A stretch of DNA of 64,000 bases from Pseudomonas silvicola (lineage in GTDB: Bacteria; Pseudomonadota; Gammaproteobacteria; Pseudomonadales; Pseudomonadaceae), in NCBI RefSeq assembly GCF_026651855.1, contig NZ_CP093280.1, positions 6,222,501-6,286,500 of the forward strand, given 5' to 3'. Below the pieces are notes generated by a model. That model did not search any database, had not been told where the DNA came from, and saw only the letters and a list, made by a program, of their open reading frames with translations. The position numbers were made by a program, and so were the translations under genes. Shown here piece after piece: positions 54,279 to 63,957 of the stretch (within the stretch, counting starts at the first letter, position 1; each line of letters opens with the position of its first letter).

Positions 54279-56002
54279 AGCTCAGGCCCTATGGAAAAGT
54301 GAATGCGGAAACCGCCCGGGTCTTCCAGGGCGTGTGCCAGGTCGACACGGATCGGGCCTACCGGCGATACCCAGCGAATACCCACGCCGACACCAGTCTT
54401 GAGGCTGGGCAGTTCAAGGTTGTTGAACGAATTGCCCTGGTCGACGAACGTGGCGATGCGCCATTTCTCGGCGATGGAGTATTGGTACTCGACGCTACCC
54501 GCCATCAGGTAGCGGCCGCCGATCCGGTCGCCGTCGGAGTTTTCCGGAGACAGAGTCTGGTAGTCGTAGCCACGTACACTCTGATCGCCACCGGCGAAAA
54601 AGCGCAGCGACGGTGGAATCGACTGGTAGCCATTGGTGGCGCTGCCGCCGAACTGCACGCGGCCCAACAGGCGATGGTTCTCGCCCAGGGTCGTGAGCCC
54701 CTTGACCAGCACGTTGCCGTGGATCAGGTTGGCGTCCGAACCCAGTCCCTCCTTGGCCACCTGGGCATCGAACTGCAGGCGGTAGCCATTGTGGGGGTCC
54801 ACCTTGTTGTCGCTCTTGAGGTAGGAATAGCTGATACCGGGCATCAACAAGGTGCTCAGGCCGCTGTCGTTGCCCAGGCGGTACTCCTCGCGCTGCCACT
54901 TGAGCGAAATGACCCGTTGCCAACCGCTGGGCAGCTTGCTGTGCCACTCGGGGCCTACCGTGAGCAGCTTGCTGAGGCTGTCGGTATCGGCGATTTCCTC
55001 GTACTGGTAGCCGGCGGCCCAGCGCAGTTTGTCGGTCAGGGGCGGGTCCAGCGGGGTGTCGTACCACAGTCCGATATTTTGCCGCGGGGCCGATATTTCC
55101 GCCTCGGCCCCGTAGCTGTCGCCGTGGGAATTGACCCAGTGGCGCGTCCAGTTGGCCTTCACACGCGGGCCGACGTCAGTGGAATAGCCGGGGCCGATGC
55201 CCACGGTGCGTGGCTTGCGGGTCTTGAGCTGGACCTCCACGGGAATGACCTGAGCCTGGGCATTGGTGGGTGTGGCGTCAACCCGCAGGCTTTCGAAATA
55301 ACCGCTGGACTGCAACGCCTGGTTGAGTTCGGCCACCAGTTGCGAGTCATACGGGGTACCGGCCTTGAACGGTACCATGCGCTGCAACAGGTCATCGTCG
55401 AATGGCGTGTCACCCTCGAAGTGCACGGCGCCCAGGCTGTAGCGCGGACCGCTGTCGTACACCAGTTCGATATCGGCGACGCCGGCCACCGGGTCCACGG
55501 CCAGCGTCTGGCGGGTGAAGTGACCCTTGAAATAGCCGTAGCGTGACGCCTGGTTCTGGATCAGGTGCTTGGCGTCTTCGTAATGGCCGTGGTTGAGCAC
55601 GGCCCCCGTGCGCAGGTCGGGGCTGTCCGGCAGCCGAAATTGCTTGAACTGGCTGGCCGGCCCTTCGACACGAATGCTGACAGTGCGCAGGTGGATGGGC
55701 TCGCCCGGTTCGATGCTCAGCACCAGTTGCGGGTTCTTGCCATCCTTCACCTGGCTGGCGATGTGTGCCTGGTAGTAGCCCAGGGCCTGGGCGGCCTTGA
55801 GCGCCTGTTCTTCGGCACCGTGGCTGAACCGCTCAAGGGCCTCGGCGTCGCGATCGCCGAGGCTACCGATGTAACCTTCGACGTTGGCCTTGAGCCCGGA
55901 ATTGGCTGGCTTGACCTGCACCACCAGCTCGCTCTGCGCATGGGCAGCGAAACTCGTGAACAGCAATACCAGACCGCGGGTAAATCGTCCTGAAAACTTC
56001 AT
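54275..56002 (-). CDS. tamA: Outer-membrane translocation and assembly module subunit TamA
   Basis: About 575 residues: signal peptide (GLVLLFTSFAAHAQ), three POTRA domains (about 25-265) and a 16-strand Omp85 barrel with the VRGY signature (GDQSVRGYDYQTLSP) and terminal strand IHFSIGPEL. ATG 56002 gives a standard signal peptide; an upstream ATG at 56032 would add ten residues. Confidence 0.93.
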   Translation of the reverse strand: MKFSGRFTRGLVLLFTSFAAHAQSELVVQVKPANSGLKANVEGYIGSLGDRDAEALERFSHGAEEQALKAAQALGYYQAHIASQVKDGKNPQLVLSIEPGEPIHLRTVSIRVEGPASQFKQFRLPDSPDLRTGAVLNHGHYEDAKHLIQNQASRYGYFKGHFTRQTLAVDPVAGVADIELVYDSGPRYSLGAVHFEGDTPFDDDLLQRMVPFKAGTPYDSQLVAELNQALQSSGYFESLRVDATPTNAQAQVIPVEVQLKTRKPRTVGIGPGYSTDVGPRVKANWTRHWVNSHGDSYGAEAEISAPRQNIGLWYDTPLDPPLTDKLRWAAGYQYEEIADTDSLSKLLTVGPEWHSKLPSGWQRVISLKWQREEYRLGNDSGLSTLLMPGISYSYLKSDNKVDPHNGYRLQFDAQVAKEGLGSDANLIHGNVLVKGLTTLGENHRLLGRVQFGGSATNGYQSIPPSLRFFAGGDQSVRGYDYQTLSPENSDGDRIGGRYLMAGSVEYQYSIAEKWRIATFVDQGNSFNNLELPSLKTGVGVGIRWVSPVGPIRVDLAHALEDPGGFRIHFSIGPEL

Positions 56003-56067
56003 GGGGCGGATGCTATCACGGTAAAGCGCCATTTTAAGAGGGTAGCGGGCCTCGTAAGAAATTGATT

Positions 56068-56718
56068 CTAGGCGGGAATATGTACCAAATGTTGCGGGTT
56101 GGCATGAAAGAACACATGTTCGCGTACCGGGCCCACGGCGATCTCGCCAATTTCCTCGTAGCCCTGGCGCTCATAGAAAGCCAGGTAGCGCGGGTTGCCC
56201 GTGTCCAGTACCACACCCTGGGAATGTTCATCCTCGGCACACCAGTTATGCACGGCGGTCAGCAATTGCTCACCGAAATGATGGCCCTGGAACTCCGGGT
56301 GAACGGCCAGCAACGGCAGTACATGCACGGCATCGCTGGGCAGGCACGCGAGCACGGACTGGTAGTACTCCAGGTAGCGGCGGGTGCAGCGCACGCCAGT
56401 ACTGAGCAGCATGCGCAGGCGCCAGGCCCAGCTTTCGGTGATGCCCAGGCGCCGTTGCGGCGGTGCGATAAGCGCCACGCCCACCAGGCGGTCCTGGTGC
56501 AGCAGGCCAATGCCAGGCAGGTCCTGGAGGAAGTGCTGCTTGACCAGTTCGCGCACCGTGGCCCGTACCCGTTGCTCATAACCGGGGCGCTGGGCATCGA
56601 ACACGTAGGCGAAGGTGGGCTCATGGCGGTAGGCATGGTAGAGCAGCGAACGCGCTTCGCTGGCGTAGCCACTGTCCAACAACACGATCTGGGCGGGTTC
56701 GCTGACGATTTCGGTCAT
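56068..56718 (-). CDS. GNAT-family N-acetyltransferase
   Basis: 216 residues. The acetyl-CoA loop region reads LLAVHPEFQGHHFGEQLL and the C-terminal half has VVLDTGNPRYLAFYERQGYEEIG, both diagnostic. The substrate is unknown. It lies upstream of tamA on the same strand, with a gap of 65 bp. Confidence 0.87.
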   Translation of the reverse strand: MTEIVSEPAQIVLLDSGYASEARSLLYHAYRHEPTFAYVFDAQRPGYEQRVRATVRELVKQHFLQDLPGIGLLHQDRLVGVALIAPPQRRLGITESWAWRLRMLLSTGVRCTRRYLEYYQSVLACLPSDAVHVLPLLAVHPEFQGHHFGEQLLTAVHNWCAEDEHSQGVVLDTGNPRYLAFYERQGYEEIGEIAVGPVREHVFFHANPQHLVHIPA

Positions 56719-56889
56719 GCATTACTCCTTGCAGCACGGCCCTGCTGGAGTGCGGGGCGTTGTTGTATTGGGGTGCCGGCGTGGGCCAAGGTTCCCTGAT
56801 TCCCAGCCTGGGGCTCGGTGCATGCTTCAATGCCAATACTAACGGCATAGGCGCTAAAAACTCATAAGCAGAGCAAAAACCGCCGACTC

Positions 56890-57276
56890 TTAAAATCCCC
56901 CATACCAAAAAACATTTCCATCATCGTCTAGCTGAACCGCATAAGACGGCATATCCTCAAAAATTGGGGCAACAACGAGCGGTCGTAAGTCACCTACCAA
57001 TAGCGAAGCACGAAAAAAACTTAAAATATCTTTTCCAGACGCTATAAAAACACGACCTTTGAAAACTTTCTTCTTCCCCTTTGAAAATACGATGTTATGA
57101 CCCACGAAATAGCGTTCATCTTGAAATTTTTCATCAAGAAATCGAATAGATTCCGTCACGACTGCATGTTGATGATTACAAATAAATTCGAGAATTCTGA
57201 AAAAAACGCTCGCTTCACTTTCAATATCGGAAAGTGAATTTTTAACCAAGCCTTCGAAACAAAAGAGATTTTTCAT
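56890..57276 (-). CDS. Putative immunity protein of the displaced RHS tip cassette
   Basis: 128 residues, AT-rich gene, no recognised domain (starts MKNLFCFEGLVKNSLSDIE, ends NVFWYGGF). It begins six bases after the orphan RHS toxin tip and is on the same strand, the usual place for the cognate immunity gene. It is small, has no signal peptide and no TM segment, so it should be cytoplasmic. The function is inferred from position. Confidence 0.6.
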   Translation of the reverse strand: MKNLFCFEGLVKNSLSDIESEASVFFRILEFICNHQHAVVTESIRFLDEKFQDERYFVGHNIVFSKGKKKVFKGRVFIASGKDILSFFRASLLVGDLRPLVVAPIFEDMPSYAVQLDDDGNVFWYGGF

Positions 57277-57282
57277 AACACC

Positions 57283-58023
57283 TCAATTTGGCACATCATA
57301 AAATATATATCCATCCACACCTATATTATACCATTTAATATGAAGCCTATCTCCAAACCCACCTTCGGGAGCTATGTGCTGCTCAAACCCCTTAGGGTAC
57401 TTCGCAACTCCATCAGCCCGGGCACTTTGCGTATGCGCCTTATACCGATTCATACCACCATGACCCTCTTGCAAGAAAGCCTTAGCGTCGCTACTCGTCT
57501 TCACCTTGACCTGATATTTTTCCCCACTAGCCATCGCAGTCCGCATTTCAGAAATCGCTTGCGCCCACAGCTTAGACCCTCGCTCTATAGCTTTCATCTC
57601 TGAAGCTTTTTTGCTTAACTTACCTTTATAAGCACTATCGCAACTCAACCCAAACGGATCTACCCAGCCGACGGGATTCAACGCATATCGATATAGATTG
57701 GTCCCCCCAGCAACCCAATCGGATCTGGCGAAGCAAATCTTCCCACATCCGGATCATAAAACCGAAACGTGTTGTAGTGCAGCCCCGTCTCCCGGTCCAG
57801 GTACTGCCCCTGAAACCGCAGGTTCTGCTCTTAAATGTAGTACGGCTCGCGCACCTCCTCGACCGTATTGCCCCACACCTGATACTTCGCCCGCCACACG
57901 GTATGACCGTCCGCTTCGGTCAACTGCTCGGGCAGCCCGTTGAGATCATTGTGGTAATAACGAATTCTCGCCTCAGGCCCCGTGCCGTCCACGCGCGCCA
58001 GCGGGTCGTAGCTGCCTTCGCTG
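57283..58023 (-). pseudogene. Displaced RHS C-terminal cassette: core remnant plus intact toxin tip
   Basis: This minus-strand piece begins with the last part of the RHS core (SEGSYDPLARVDG onwards), nearly identical to the full-length RHS gene, then hits an in-frame TAA at 57833-57831 where the full gene has GAA. Beyond it the frame stays open: core end [12 protein letters not shown], then a tip of about 120 residues unlike the tip of the main gene, ending HIKWYNIGVDGYIFYDVPN. A TTG within ALNPVGW (57681) is the first start-like codon. It has no N-terminus and probably serves as a donor for tip replacement. The toxin's activity is unknown. Confidence 0.72.
57711..58023 (-). repeat. 313-bp direct repeat, displaced copy of the RHS core end
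   Basis: Nearly identical to 58920-59232 at a constant offset of 1209 bp. The match ends abruptly at 58023 next to the immunity gene end. Confidence 0.9.
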
Positions 58024-58048
58024 AAAGAAAAGTTCTCCGCATCAGTTG

Positions 58049-58480
58049 TTAAATACCAGAACAGCCACCCCGAGACCCTGAACTTTCTATTGTTATTTCC
58101 AAGCCACTCTCGCCTTCTGTAACCAACCACACGGAGCCCGACGAAGAAACAAAAGCTATCGTCTTACCTCGCTGTTGAACATTGACAAAAGGATCTGAGT
58201 CCAACGACATAAGCGCCCATTTCAAAGCACCTCCCACCCATTTGCTAAAATAACCACATGAACCATGTGCCGCCGCCTCCCCCCCCGCATACACTGCGCC
58301 ACCAATTGATAATGCGAAGGATTCAAATATATCGGTGGTATCGTTAGGATCGACGCACAACCCGTTATCCAGAACAAGTTTTCTATCGATCAAATGATAA
58401 CCAAAAACGCCCATCCCAGTAATTGCTATACAGTCTGCGAAAAAAAACTCCCCTTTTCGCATCAGGTTAACCACATCCAA
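58049..58480 (-). CDS. Putative immunity protein for the full-length RHS effector
   Basis: About 143 residues from a TTG at 58480 with AGGAG eight bases upstream, overlapping the RHS stop by 12 bases; ATG 58462 and an upstream ATG 58516 are alternatives. Sequence: MDVVNLMRKGEFFFADC, FGYHLIDRKLVLDNG, C-terminal ESSGSRGGCSGI. No recognised domain. Its place directly after the toxin tip and AT-rich composition fit a cognate immunity role. Confidence 0.62.
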   Translation of the reverse strand: MDVVNLMRKGEFFFADCIAITGMGVFGYHLIDRKLVLDNGLCVDPNDTTDIFESFALSIGGAVYAGGEAAAHGSCGYFSKWVGGALKWALMSLDSDPFVNVQQRGKTIAFVSSSGSVWLVTEGESGLEITIESSGSRGGCSGI

Positions 58481-61400
58481 TTCTACCACTCCTATTTTTT
58501 GCAATTCTGGCGGCACCATCGATTTTGCCAATTGCCGGCCTTTCGATGGTACCTTGGGAGCCAAGCCCGTTACGCCTCAAACGTTCGTCAAAAGCGTGAC
58601 CCCAGGTTTTTCCATTTGGGGAGTTAGGATATTGCTCACCTTCCGAAACAAATACGACCGGCACACCCTTTAGATCCAGAGACAAAGCAGCATCCAATCT
58701 TCGATTATCAAAGCTTATCAGACGACCATCTCGATTAATGACGTTAAGCGGAGGGCCAATCCAGCCTTTTTCCCGCATTACGCTAGCGTAGTCGTTGGCA
58801 CTCACCCATGACTGACTAAAATGCAGGTTTTTTGGGTCTACGACGATTGCCGAAAGGCCGAGTGGATCAATCCAGCTGGTCGCATTCGACCCATATTGAT
58901 AAAAATTGATCCCGCCGTTCAACCCAATCGGATCCGGCGAAACAAACCTTCCCACATCCGGATCATAAAACCGAAACGTGTTGTAGTGCAGCCCCGTCTC
59001 CCGGTCCAGGTACTGCCCCTGAAACCGCAGGTTCTGCTCTTCAATGTAGTACGGCTCGCGCACCTCCTCGACCGTATTGCCCCACACCTGATACTTCGCC
59101 CGCCACACGGTATGACCGTCCGCTTCGGTCAACTGCTCGGGCAGCCCGTTGAGGTCATTGTGGTAATAACGAATCCTCGCCTCAGTCCCCGTGCCGTCCA
59201 CACGCGCTAGCGGGTCGTAGCTGCCTTCGCTGGAGTAGAGGTAGAGGCTGGTGTGGCCATGCCGATGCTCCTGCAACAGCCGCAACCCATCCCAATCAAA
59301 CCGCGTCTCGCCCAGCGGAAAGCCCCTGCCGTCATGCTCGCTCTTGCCAATCCGCCGCCCAAGCGGGTCGTACGCCATGCGCAGCACCGTCTCGCGATGA
59401 CCATCCTGGGTGCGGATTTCCCTGATGCGGTGCTCGGCGTCATAGCTGAAGCGCTGCACCACATGGCTACCCTTTCGCTTCTCGATCAGCCGCCCGAAAC
59501 CGTCGTAGCGGTAGCGTTTGTCCTGGTAGGTCAGCAGTTTGTTGTGCACCACCAGCCCAGCGCCGGCCGCAGGGCCATCGAGCAGGTTGGCGGCGGCGTC
59601 GTAGGCGAAGGTTTCGGTACGGGCGCCTGACTGGGCCGCCATGATCCGGCCGGTGGCGTCGTAGTGCAGCAGGTCCTGGCGGCGCTCATCCTGTTGCTGG
59701 TCGAAGCGCCCAATCAGGTTGTCGCTGGGGTCGTACTCGTAGCGCTTTTGCCCCGGTGCCGGCAGCACGGCTGGCTGGGTGCTGAAACGGCGCATGCGGC
59801 TGCGCAGGCGGCCGCTGCGGTCGTAGTCGCTGCGGGTGTTGAGCAGGCCTTGGGTACGCAGTACTTCGCGGTGCAAGCGGTCGCGCTCGAAGTCGCTGAT
59901 CACGCGGCCGTCGAGGTTGAGTTGGTGCAGGTGGCCGCTGCCGTAGTACAGACGGTTCAGCCAGCGGCCGTCCGGCAATTGGGTCTGGATCAGGTTGCCG
60001 AGTTCGTCGTAACGGTGCTGCAAGGTGCCAGCGGCACTGGTGTCTTGCAGCAATTGGCCGAGGGCATCGTAGGCGAAGCTCAAGGCCTGTTCGCTACCGT
60101 CCCAGCCAGTGAAACCAATCTCGGTGAGCTGGCCGACAGGATCGTAGGTATAGGCAGTACGGCCATCGTCGGTCAGCTTGGCTCGCAACTGGCCGATGGC
60201 GTCTCGCTCCAGCCAATGCAATATCGGCGCGCCATCCTCTACCACAGCCAATCCGGTGCCATGGGGCGCCGGGCGGTATTGCACGGCAACCACGCTGTTC
60301 ATCGCATCGTAACCATAGCGACGGGCGCTGCCATCCAGGTCCTGCTGTTCGACCAGGCGATCGCCAGCGTCCCAGGTAAACCGGTAACTCTCGCCGTTTT
60401 CGTTGGTCAGCGCCTGCAACCTCCCATAGGGGTCGTAGCTGAACTGCACCTGGCGGTTCATGGGGTCGAGGCGTTGGCGCACTTGCCCGCGGCGGTCGCG
60501 CTGGTAACGGGTGGTGTGCCCGGCGGGGTCGGTGTAGGCCAGCAGTTGCCCGCTGGCATCGCGCAAGAATTGTTCGCTGCGCCCGTCCGGCAGTTCGCTG
60601 CGGGTCAGGCGGCCCAGGGCATCATGGTGGTACAGGGAGCTTTCGCCCAAGGCGTCGGTCACCGCTTCAAGGTGCCCGCGCTTGTCGTAGGAAAACGCCG
60701 TTGGGTACCCAGAGCAATCCACATGCTGGATGACCTGCCCGGCATCATTCCAGCGCAGTTTCTTCGACTTGCCGGTGGCATCGATGATCTCCACCACTTG
60801 CCCGCGGCGGTCATGCCGGTAGCGGGTGACGTGGCCCAGCGGGTCGATTTCCTCGATCAGGTTGCCGCGTGGGTCATAGCGGTAGCGCCAACTGTTGCCG
60901 GCCGCATCGGTTTCAGCCAGGGGCAATGACCAGATCTCCAGCCATGCCGTGCTCTGGGTCTGGCCCAGCGCATCGGTGGACGCCACGAGGTTGCCGCTGT
61001 CGTCGTAGGCGAAGCGCCAGGTTCCACCTTTGGGGTCGACGGCGCCCAGCAACTGGCGCTCGTCGTTCCAGTCGAAATGCCAGGTCTGGCCCAGGTTGTC
61101 AGTGCTGCGGATGATCTGGAACTGAGCGTTCCACTGGCGCGTGCTGCTGCGGCCCAAGCCGTCGGTGATGCGCGTCAGGCCGAGGTCAAGGTCGTAGTCG
61201 AACTGGTACTGCTCGCCATCGTCGGTCCAGCTGCGTACTACCCGCCAATCGCCATCGGCGAACGGCGCCCATTCGTAGAAGCTGCGCAGGCCCGCGGGCA
61301 GTTGGTGCTCGACCATGCGGCGCCCGGTGTCGTAGGCGAAATGGCGAACTTGGCGTTTTTCAGCATCGATGACACCCGCCAGATCGCCCACATGATCGTA

Positions 61401-62864
61401 GCGATAATCCGCCAAACGCTCGCGGCGCTGGTCTGGATAGACCCGATCAATAGCCGCCACACGACGCGGCCAATGCGCGTCGTAGAGCAGTTCGGCCTGC
61501 ACCACCTCAAGGTCATCGTGGATACGCGCCAGCCGGCCAAGGTCGTCGTAGCTCAGGTACAGGCGGTTGTCGTTGCGATCGCCCAGTTGCGATAACCGCA
61601 GCAAGGAAGAGCTCACAGGGTCAAATAACCGGTACAGGCCGTCCACGCTTTCGATCAGCAGTTGGCCATTGGCATGACGCCGTACGCTCAGCCCTTCCCC
61701 TGCGCTGAACACCGCAGTGCCCAAGGGAATCGAGCCCATCTCGATCCGCCGCCCCTGCTCGTCGGTGTAGACCAGTTGATCACCACCGTCGGGGTGCGCC
61801 AACACGTCGACCTGTACCTCGAAAGCCACGCTCCAGCCTGCGCCAAACAGACCCTCACGACGCACGTCGGCACTGCTGTAGAAGCGTCGCCATTCCAGCG
61901 GCATGATCCCTGGCAAGACAAAATCGGTGTCGTCATCCCCATTGAGCACCTTGGCACCGGTGGCCGCATGCACTGGGTGCGGCGAACCGATGACCGCGTT
62001 GGCGGCGGCGCCGATGGCTTGATCGACCATGAAACCACGTACGAACCCCAACGCCATGCATGGCAGGCGGCTGAAGAACTTGCCCTTGCCGCCGCGCAGC
62101 GCCATGAGCACGCTGATGGCCAACCCCACACCCGGGGTCTTGCCGCTGCGAATGTCGCGCACCACCACCGGGCCACCGCCGATGCGCACGTTGGAAGAGA
62201 TCAGCCCCGAGCTCACCACGGTCGCTTCGCAGGTGCTGCGGTCGCCGCTGCGCACCGCCGGCTGGCCGTTGATGCTGACCTTGCTGGAACCCTCGGCAAG
62301 AAACTGCGGCGCACCGGGCGGGTGCTTCATGCAGGTGATAACGTCCTCCTGGCACGGGACGGCCAGGGGTGAGGCCATGGCCACCGTCGGTTGCCAAAGC
62401 TGCGAGAAGAACCCCTTGGCCATGTCCAGGAAGCTGCCTTCCTCGGGCTCTGGCGGGGGAATATCGGTGCCGGCAGCTTCGGCCGGGCTGCCCAGCTTGC
62501 CGGCGGCGCGTGCAGCAGGCAGGCCGTTGATGAAGGTGTTGCCTGAACCGGTGAGGATGTTGGCCTGCACCACCGGCGGGAATACGGCGTTGGCAATACC
62601 CTCGCAGACAGTCGTCAGCCCGTGGTCCAGGCCCGTGGCGCTCATGCCCATGCCGACGGCCACCCCCATCACCGCGCCGAATACGCAGGCGCCCAGCCCT
62701 CCGGTGGCGACGGTGATCCCGGTAGCAGCCACCACTGCCGCCGTGGCCAAGGCGCCGATGGCCGCATAGGCGGCCACTTCCAGCACCCCGCCGAGAATGT
62801 CGGCCATCATCGACGAGTGCATCAGGGCGTCGCCCTGGCGGGCGGCCCAAAATCCGTCAGCCAT
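58467..62864 (-). CDS. RHS-repeat effector with N-terminal TM pair and PAAR domain, C-terminal ParB-like toxin tip
   Basis: 1465 residues. Residues about 25-75 are two hydrophobic helices, typical of T6SS effectors that use EagR chaperones. A PAAR-like region follows (ANILTGSGNTFINGLPA; SINGQPAVRSGDRSTC). From about 310 to 1325 run RHS/YD repeats ([34 protein letters not shown]), ending at the core mark SWIDPLGL. The remaining 128 residues are the tip: HFSQSWVSANDYASVM and GRLISFDNRRLDAAL resemble a ParB/sulfiredoxin-like nuclease fold. Start ATG 62864. No other T6SS gene is in view. Confidence 0.88.
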   Translation of the reverse strand: MADGFWAARQGDALMHSSMMADILGGVLEVAAYAAIGALATAAVVAATGITVATGGLGACVFGAVMGVAVGMGMSATGLDHGLTTVCEGIANAVFPPVVQANILTGSGNTFINGLPAARAAGKLGSPAEAAGTDIPPPEPEEGSFLDMAKGFFSQLWQPTVAMASPLAVPCQEDVITCMKHPPGAPQFLAEGSSKVSINGQPAVRSGDRSTCEATVVSSGLISSNVRIGGGPVVVRDIRSGKTPGVGLAISVLMALRGGKGKFFSRLPCMALGFVRGFMVDQAIGAAANAVIGSPHPVHAATGAKVLNGDDDTDFVLPGIMPLEWRRFYSSADVRREGLFGAGWSVAFEVQVDVLAHPDGGDQLVYTDEQGRRIEMGSIPLGTAVFSAGEGLSVRRHANGQLLIESVDGLYRLFDPVSSSLLRLSQLGDRNDNRLYLSYDDLGRLARIHDDLEVVQAELLYDAHWPRRVAAIDRVYPDQRRERLADYRYDHVGDLAGVIDAEKRQVRHFAYDTGRRMVEHQLPAGLRSFYEWAPFADGDWRVVRSWTDDGEQYQFDYDLDLGLTRITDGLGRSSTRQWNAQFQIIRSTDNLGQTWHFDWNDERQLLGAVDPKGGTWRFAYDDSGNLVASTDALGQTQSTAWLEIWSLPLAETDAAGNSWRYRYDPRGNLIEEIDPLGHVTRYRHDRRGQVVEIIDATGKSKKLRWNDAGQVIQHVDCSGYPTAFSYDKRGHLEAVTDALGESSLYHHDALGRLTRSELPDGRSEQFLRDASGQLLAYTDPAGHTTRYQRDRRGQVRQRLDPMNRQVQFSYDPYGRLQALTNENGESYRFTWDAGDRLVEQQDLDGSARRYGYDAMNSVVAVQYRPAPHGTGLAVVEDGAPILHWLERDAIGQLRAKLTDDGRTAYTYDPVGQLTEIGFTGWDGSEQALSFAYDALGQLLQDTSAAGTLQHRYDELGNLIQTQLPDGRWLNRLYYGSGHLHQLNLDGRVISDFERDRLHREVLRTQGLLNTRSDYDRSGRLRSRMRRFSTQPAVLPAPGQKRYEYDPSDNLIGRFDQQQDERRQDLLHYDATGRIMAAQSGARTETFAYDAAANLLDGPAAGAGLVVHNKLLTYQDKRYRYDGFGRLIEKRKGSHVVQRFSYDAEHRIREIRTQDGHRETVLRMAYDPLGRRIGKSEHDGRGFPLGETRFDWDGLRLLQEHRHGHTSLYLYSSEGSYDPLARVDGTGTEARIRYYHNDLNGLPEQLTEADGHTVWRAKYQVWGNTVEEVREPYYIEEQNLRFQGQYLDRETGLHYNTFRFYDPDVGRFVSPDPIGLNGGINFYQYGSNATSWIDPLGLSAIVVDPKNLHFSQSWVSANDYASVMREKGWIGPPLNVINRDGRLISFDNRRLDAALSLDLKGVPVVFVSEGEQYPNSPNGKTWGHAFDERLRRNGLGSQGTIERPAIGKIDGAARIAKNRSGRIGCG
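58920..59232 (-). repeat. 313-bp direct repeat within the full-length RHS core
   Basis: Main copy of the segment displaced at 57711-58023. The main copy keeps GAA at the place where the displaced copy has TAA. Confidence 0.9.
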
Positions 62865-63082
62865 GAAGTAGTAACGGACTTATCGAAGCATGACAACGCA
62901 TCGTGGCATCCTGCCTGACTCAAAATAAACGCGAAGCTTACTCATTAACCCAGGGACAACGCCAGTGGACCTGGGACAAAATGTAACCTCGTAATCCGGC
63001 AAACCATCCATTGACCTCCCGCCGCTGGCCCTCCCCCGGCCCATCCGTTAGCATCCTTCTTTTGCCCAGGACCGCCGCCTCC

Positions 63083-63895
63083 ATGAAGATCGTCTCATTC
63101 AACATCAACGGCCTGCGCGCCCGGCCTCATCAGCTGGCGGCGCTGATCGAGAAGCACCAGCCCGACGTCATCGGCCTGCAGGAAACCAAGGTCAGCGACG
63201 AACAGTTCCCGCTGGCGGAAGTCGAGGCACTGGGGTACCACGTGCATTTCCACGGCCAGAAAGGCCACTACGGCGTGGCCCTGCTCTCGCGCCAGGCGCC
63301 GCTGGCTCTGCACAAAGGCTTCGCCACCGACGAGGAAGACGCCCAGCGCCGGTTCATCTGGGGCACCTTCGCTGACGCCAACGGTACGCCGATCACCGTC
63401 ATGAACGGCTACTTCCCCCAGGGCGAAAGCCGCGACCACCCCACCAAGTTCCCGGCCAAGCAGCGCTTCTACGAAGACCTGCAAGCCCTGCTGGAAGGCC
63501 AGTTCACCAACGACCAACCGTTGGTGGTGATGGGTGACGTGAACATTTCCCCAGAAGACAGCGACATTGGCATCGGCCCGGATAACGCCAAGCGCTGGCT
63601 GAAAACCGGCAAATGCAGTTTCCTGCCCGAAGAACGGGAATGGATGGCGCGCCTGAAGAACTGGGGCCTGGTGGACAGCTTCCGCCACCTCAACCCTGAG
63701 GTGGCCGACCGTTTCAGCTGGTTCGACTACCGCAGCCGCGGCTTCGAGGACGAGCCCAAGCGCGGGCTGCGCATCGACCTGATCATGGCGTCCCGAGGCC
63801 TGCTGCCACGGGTGGCCGACGCCGGGGTGGATTATGAGCTTCGGGGGATGGAGAAGCCTTCGGACCACGCGCCGATCTGGTTGAAGCTCACTTGA
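63083..63895 (+). CDS. xthA: Exodeoxyribonuclease III
   Basis: 270 residues of the EEP nuclease fold: [18 protein letters not shown] (catalytic Glu), [22 protein letters not shown] and the terminal [10 protein letters not shown] all intact. It acts as AP endonuclease and 3'-5' exonuclease in base excision repair. ATG 63083 is preceded by a weak site; the frame is open to 63011 but [10 protein letters not shown] is the family start. Confidence 0.94.
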   Translation: MKIVSFNINGLRARPHQLAALIEKHQPDVIGLQETKVSDEQFPLAEVEALGYHVHFHGQKGHYGVALLSRQAPLALHKGFATDEEDAQRRFIWGTFADANGTPITVMNGYFPQGESRDHPTKFPAKQRFYEDLQALLEGQFTNDQPLVVMGDVNISPEDSDIGIGPDNAKRWLKTGKCSFLPEEREWMARLKNWGLVDSFRHLNPEVADRFSWFDYRSRGFEDEPKRGLRIDLIMASRGLLPRVADAGVDYELRGMEKPSDHAPIWLKLT

Positions 63896-63957
63896 GGGTG
63901 CAGTACTCGGCTCGCCGATGGACGCTTAAAGGTCTGTAGCCCACAGGCAAGAACCGC

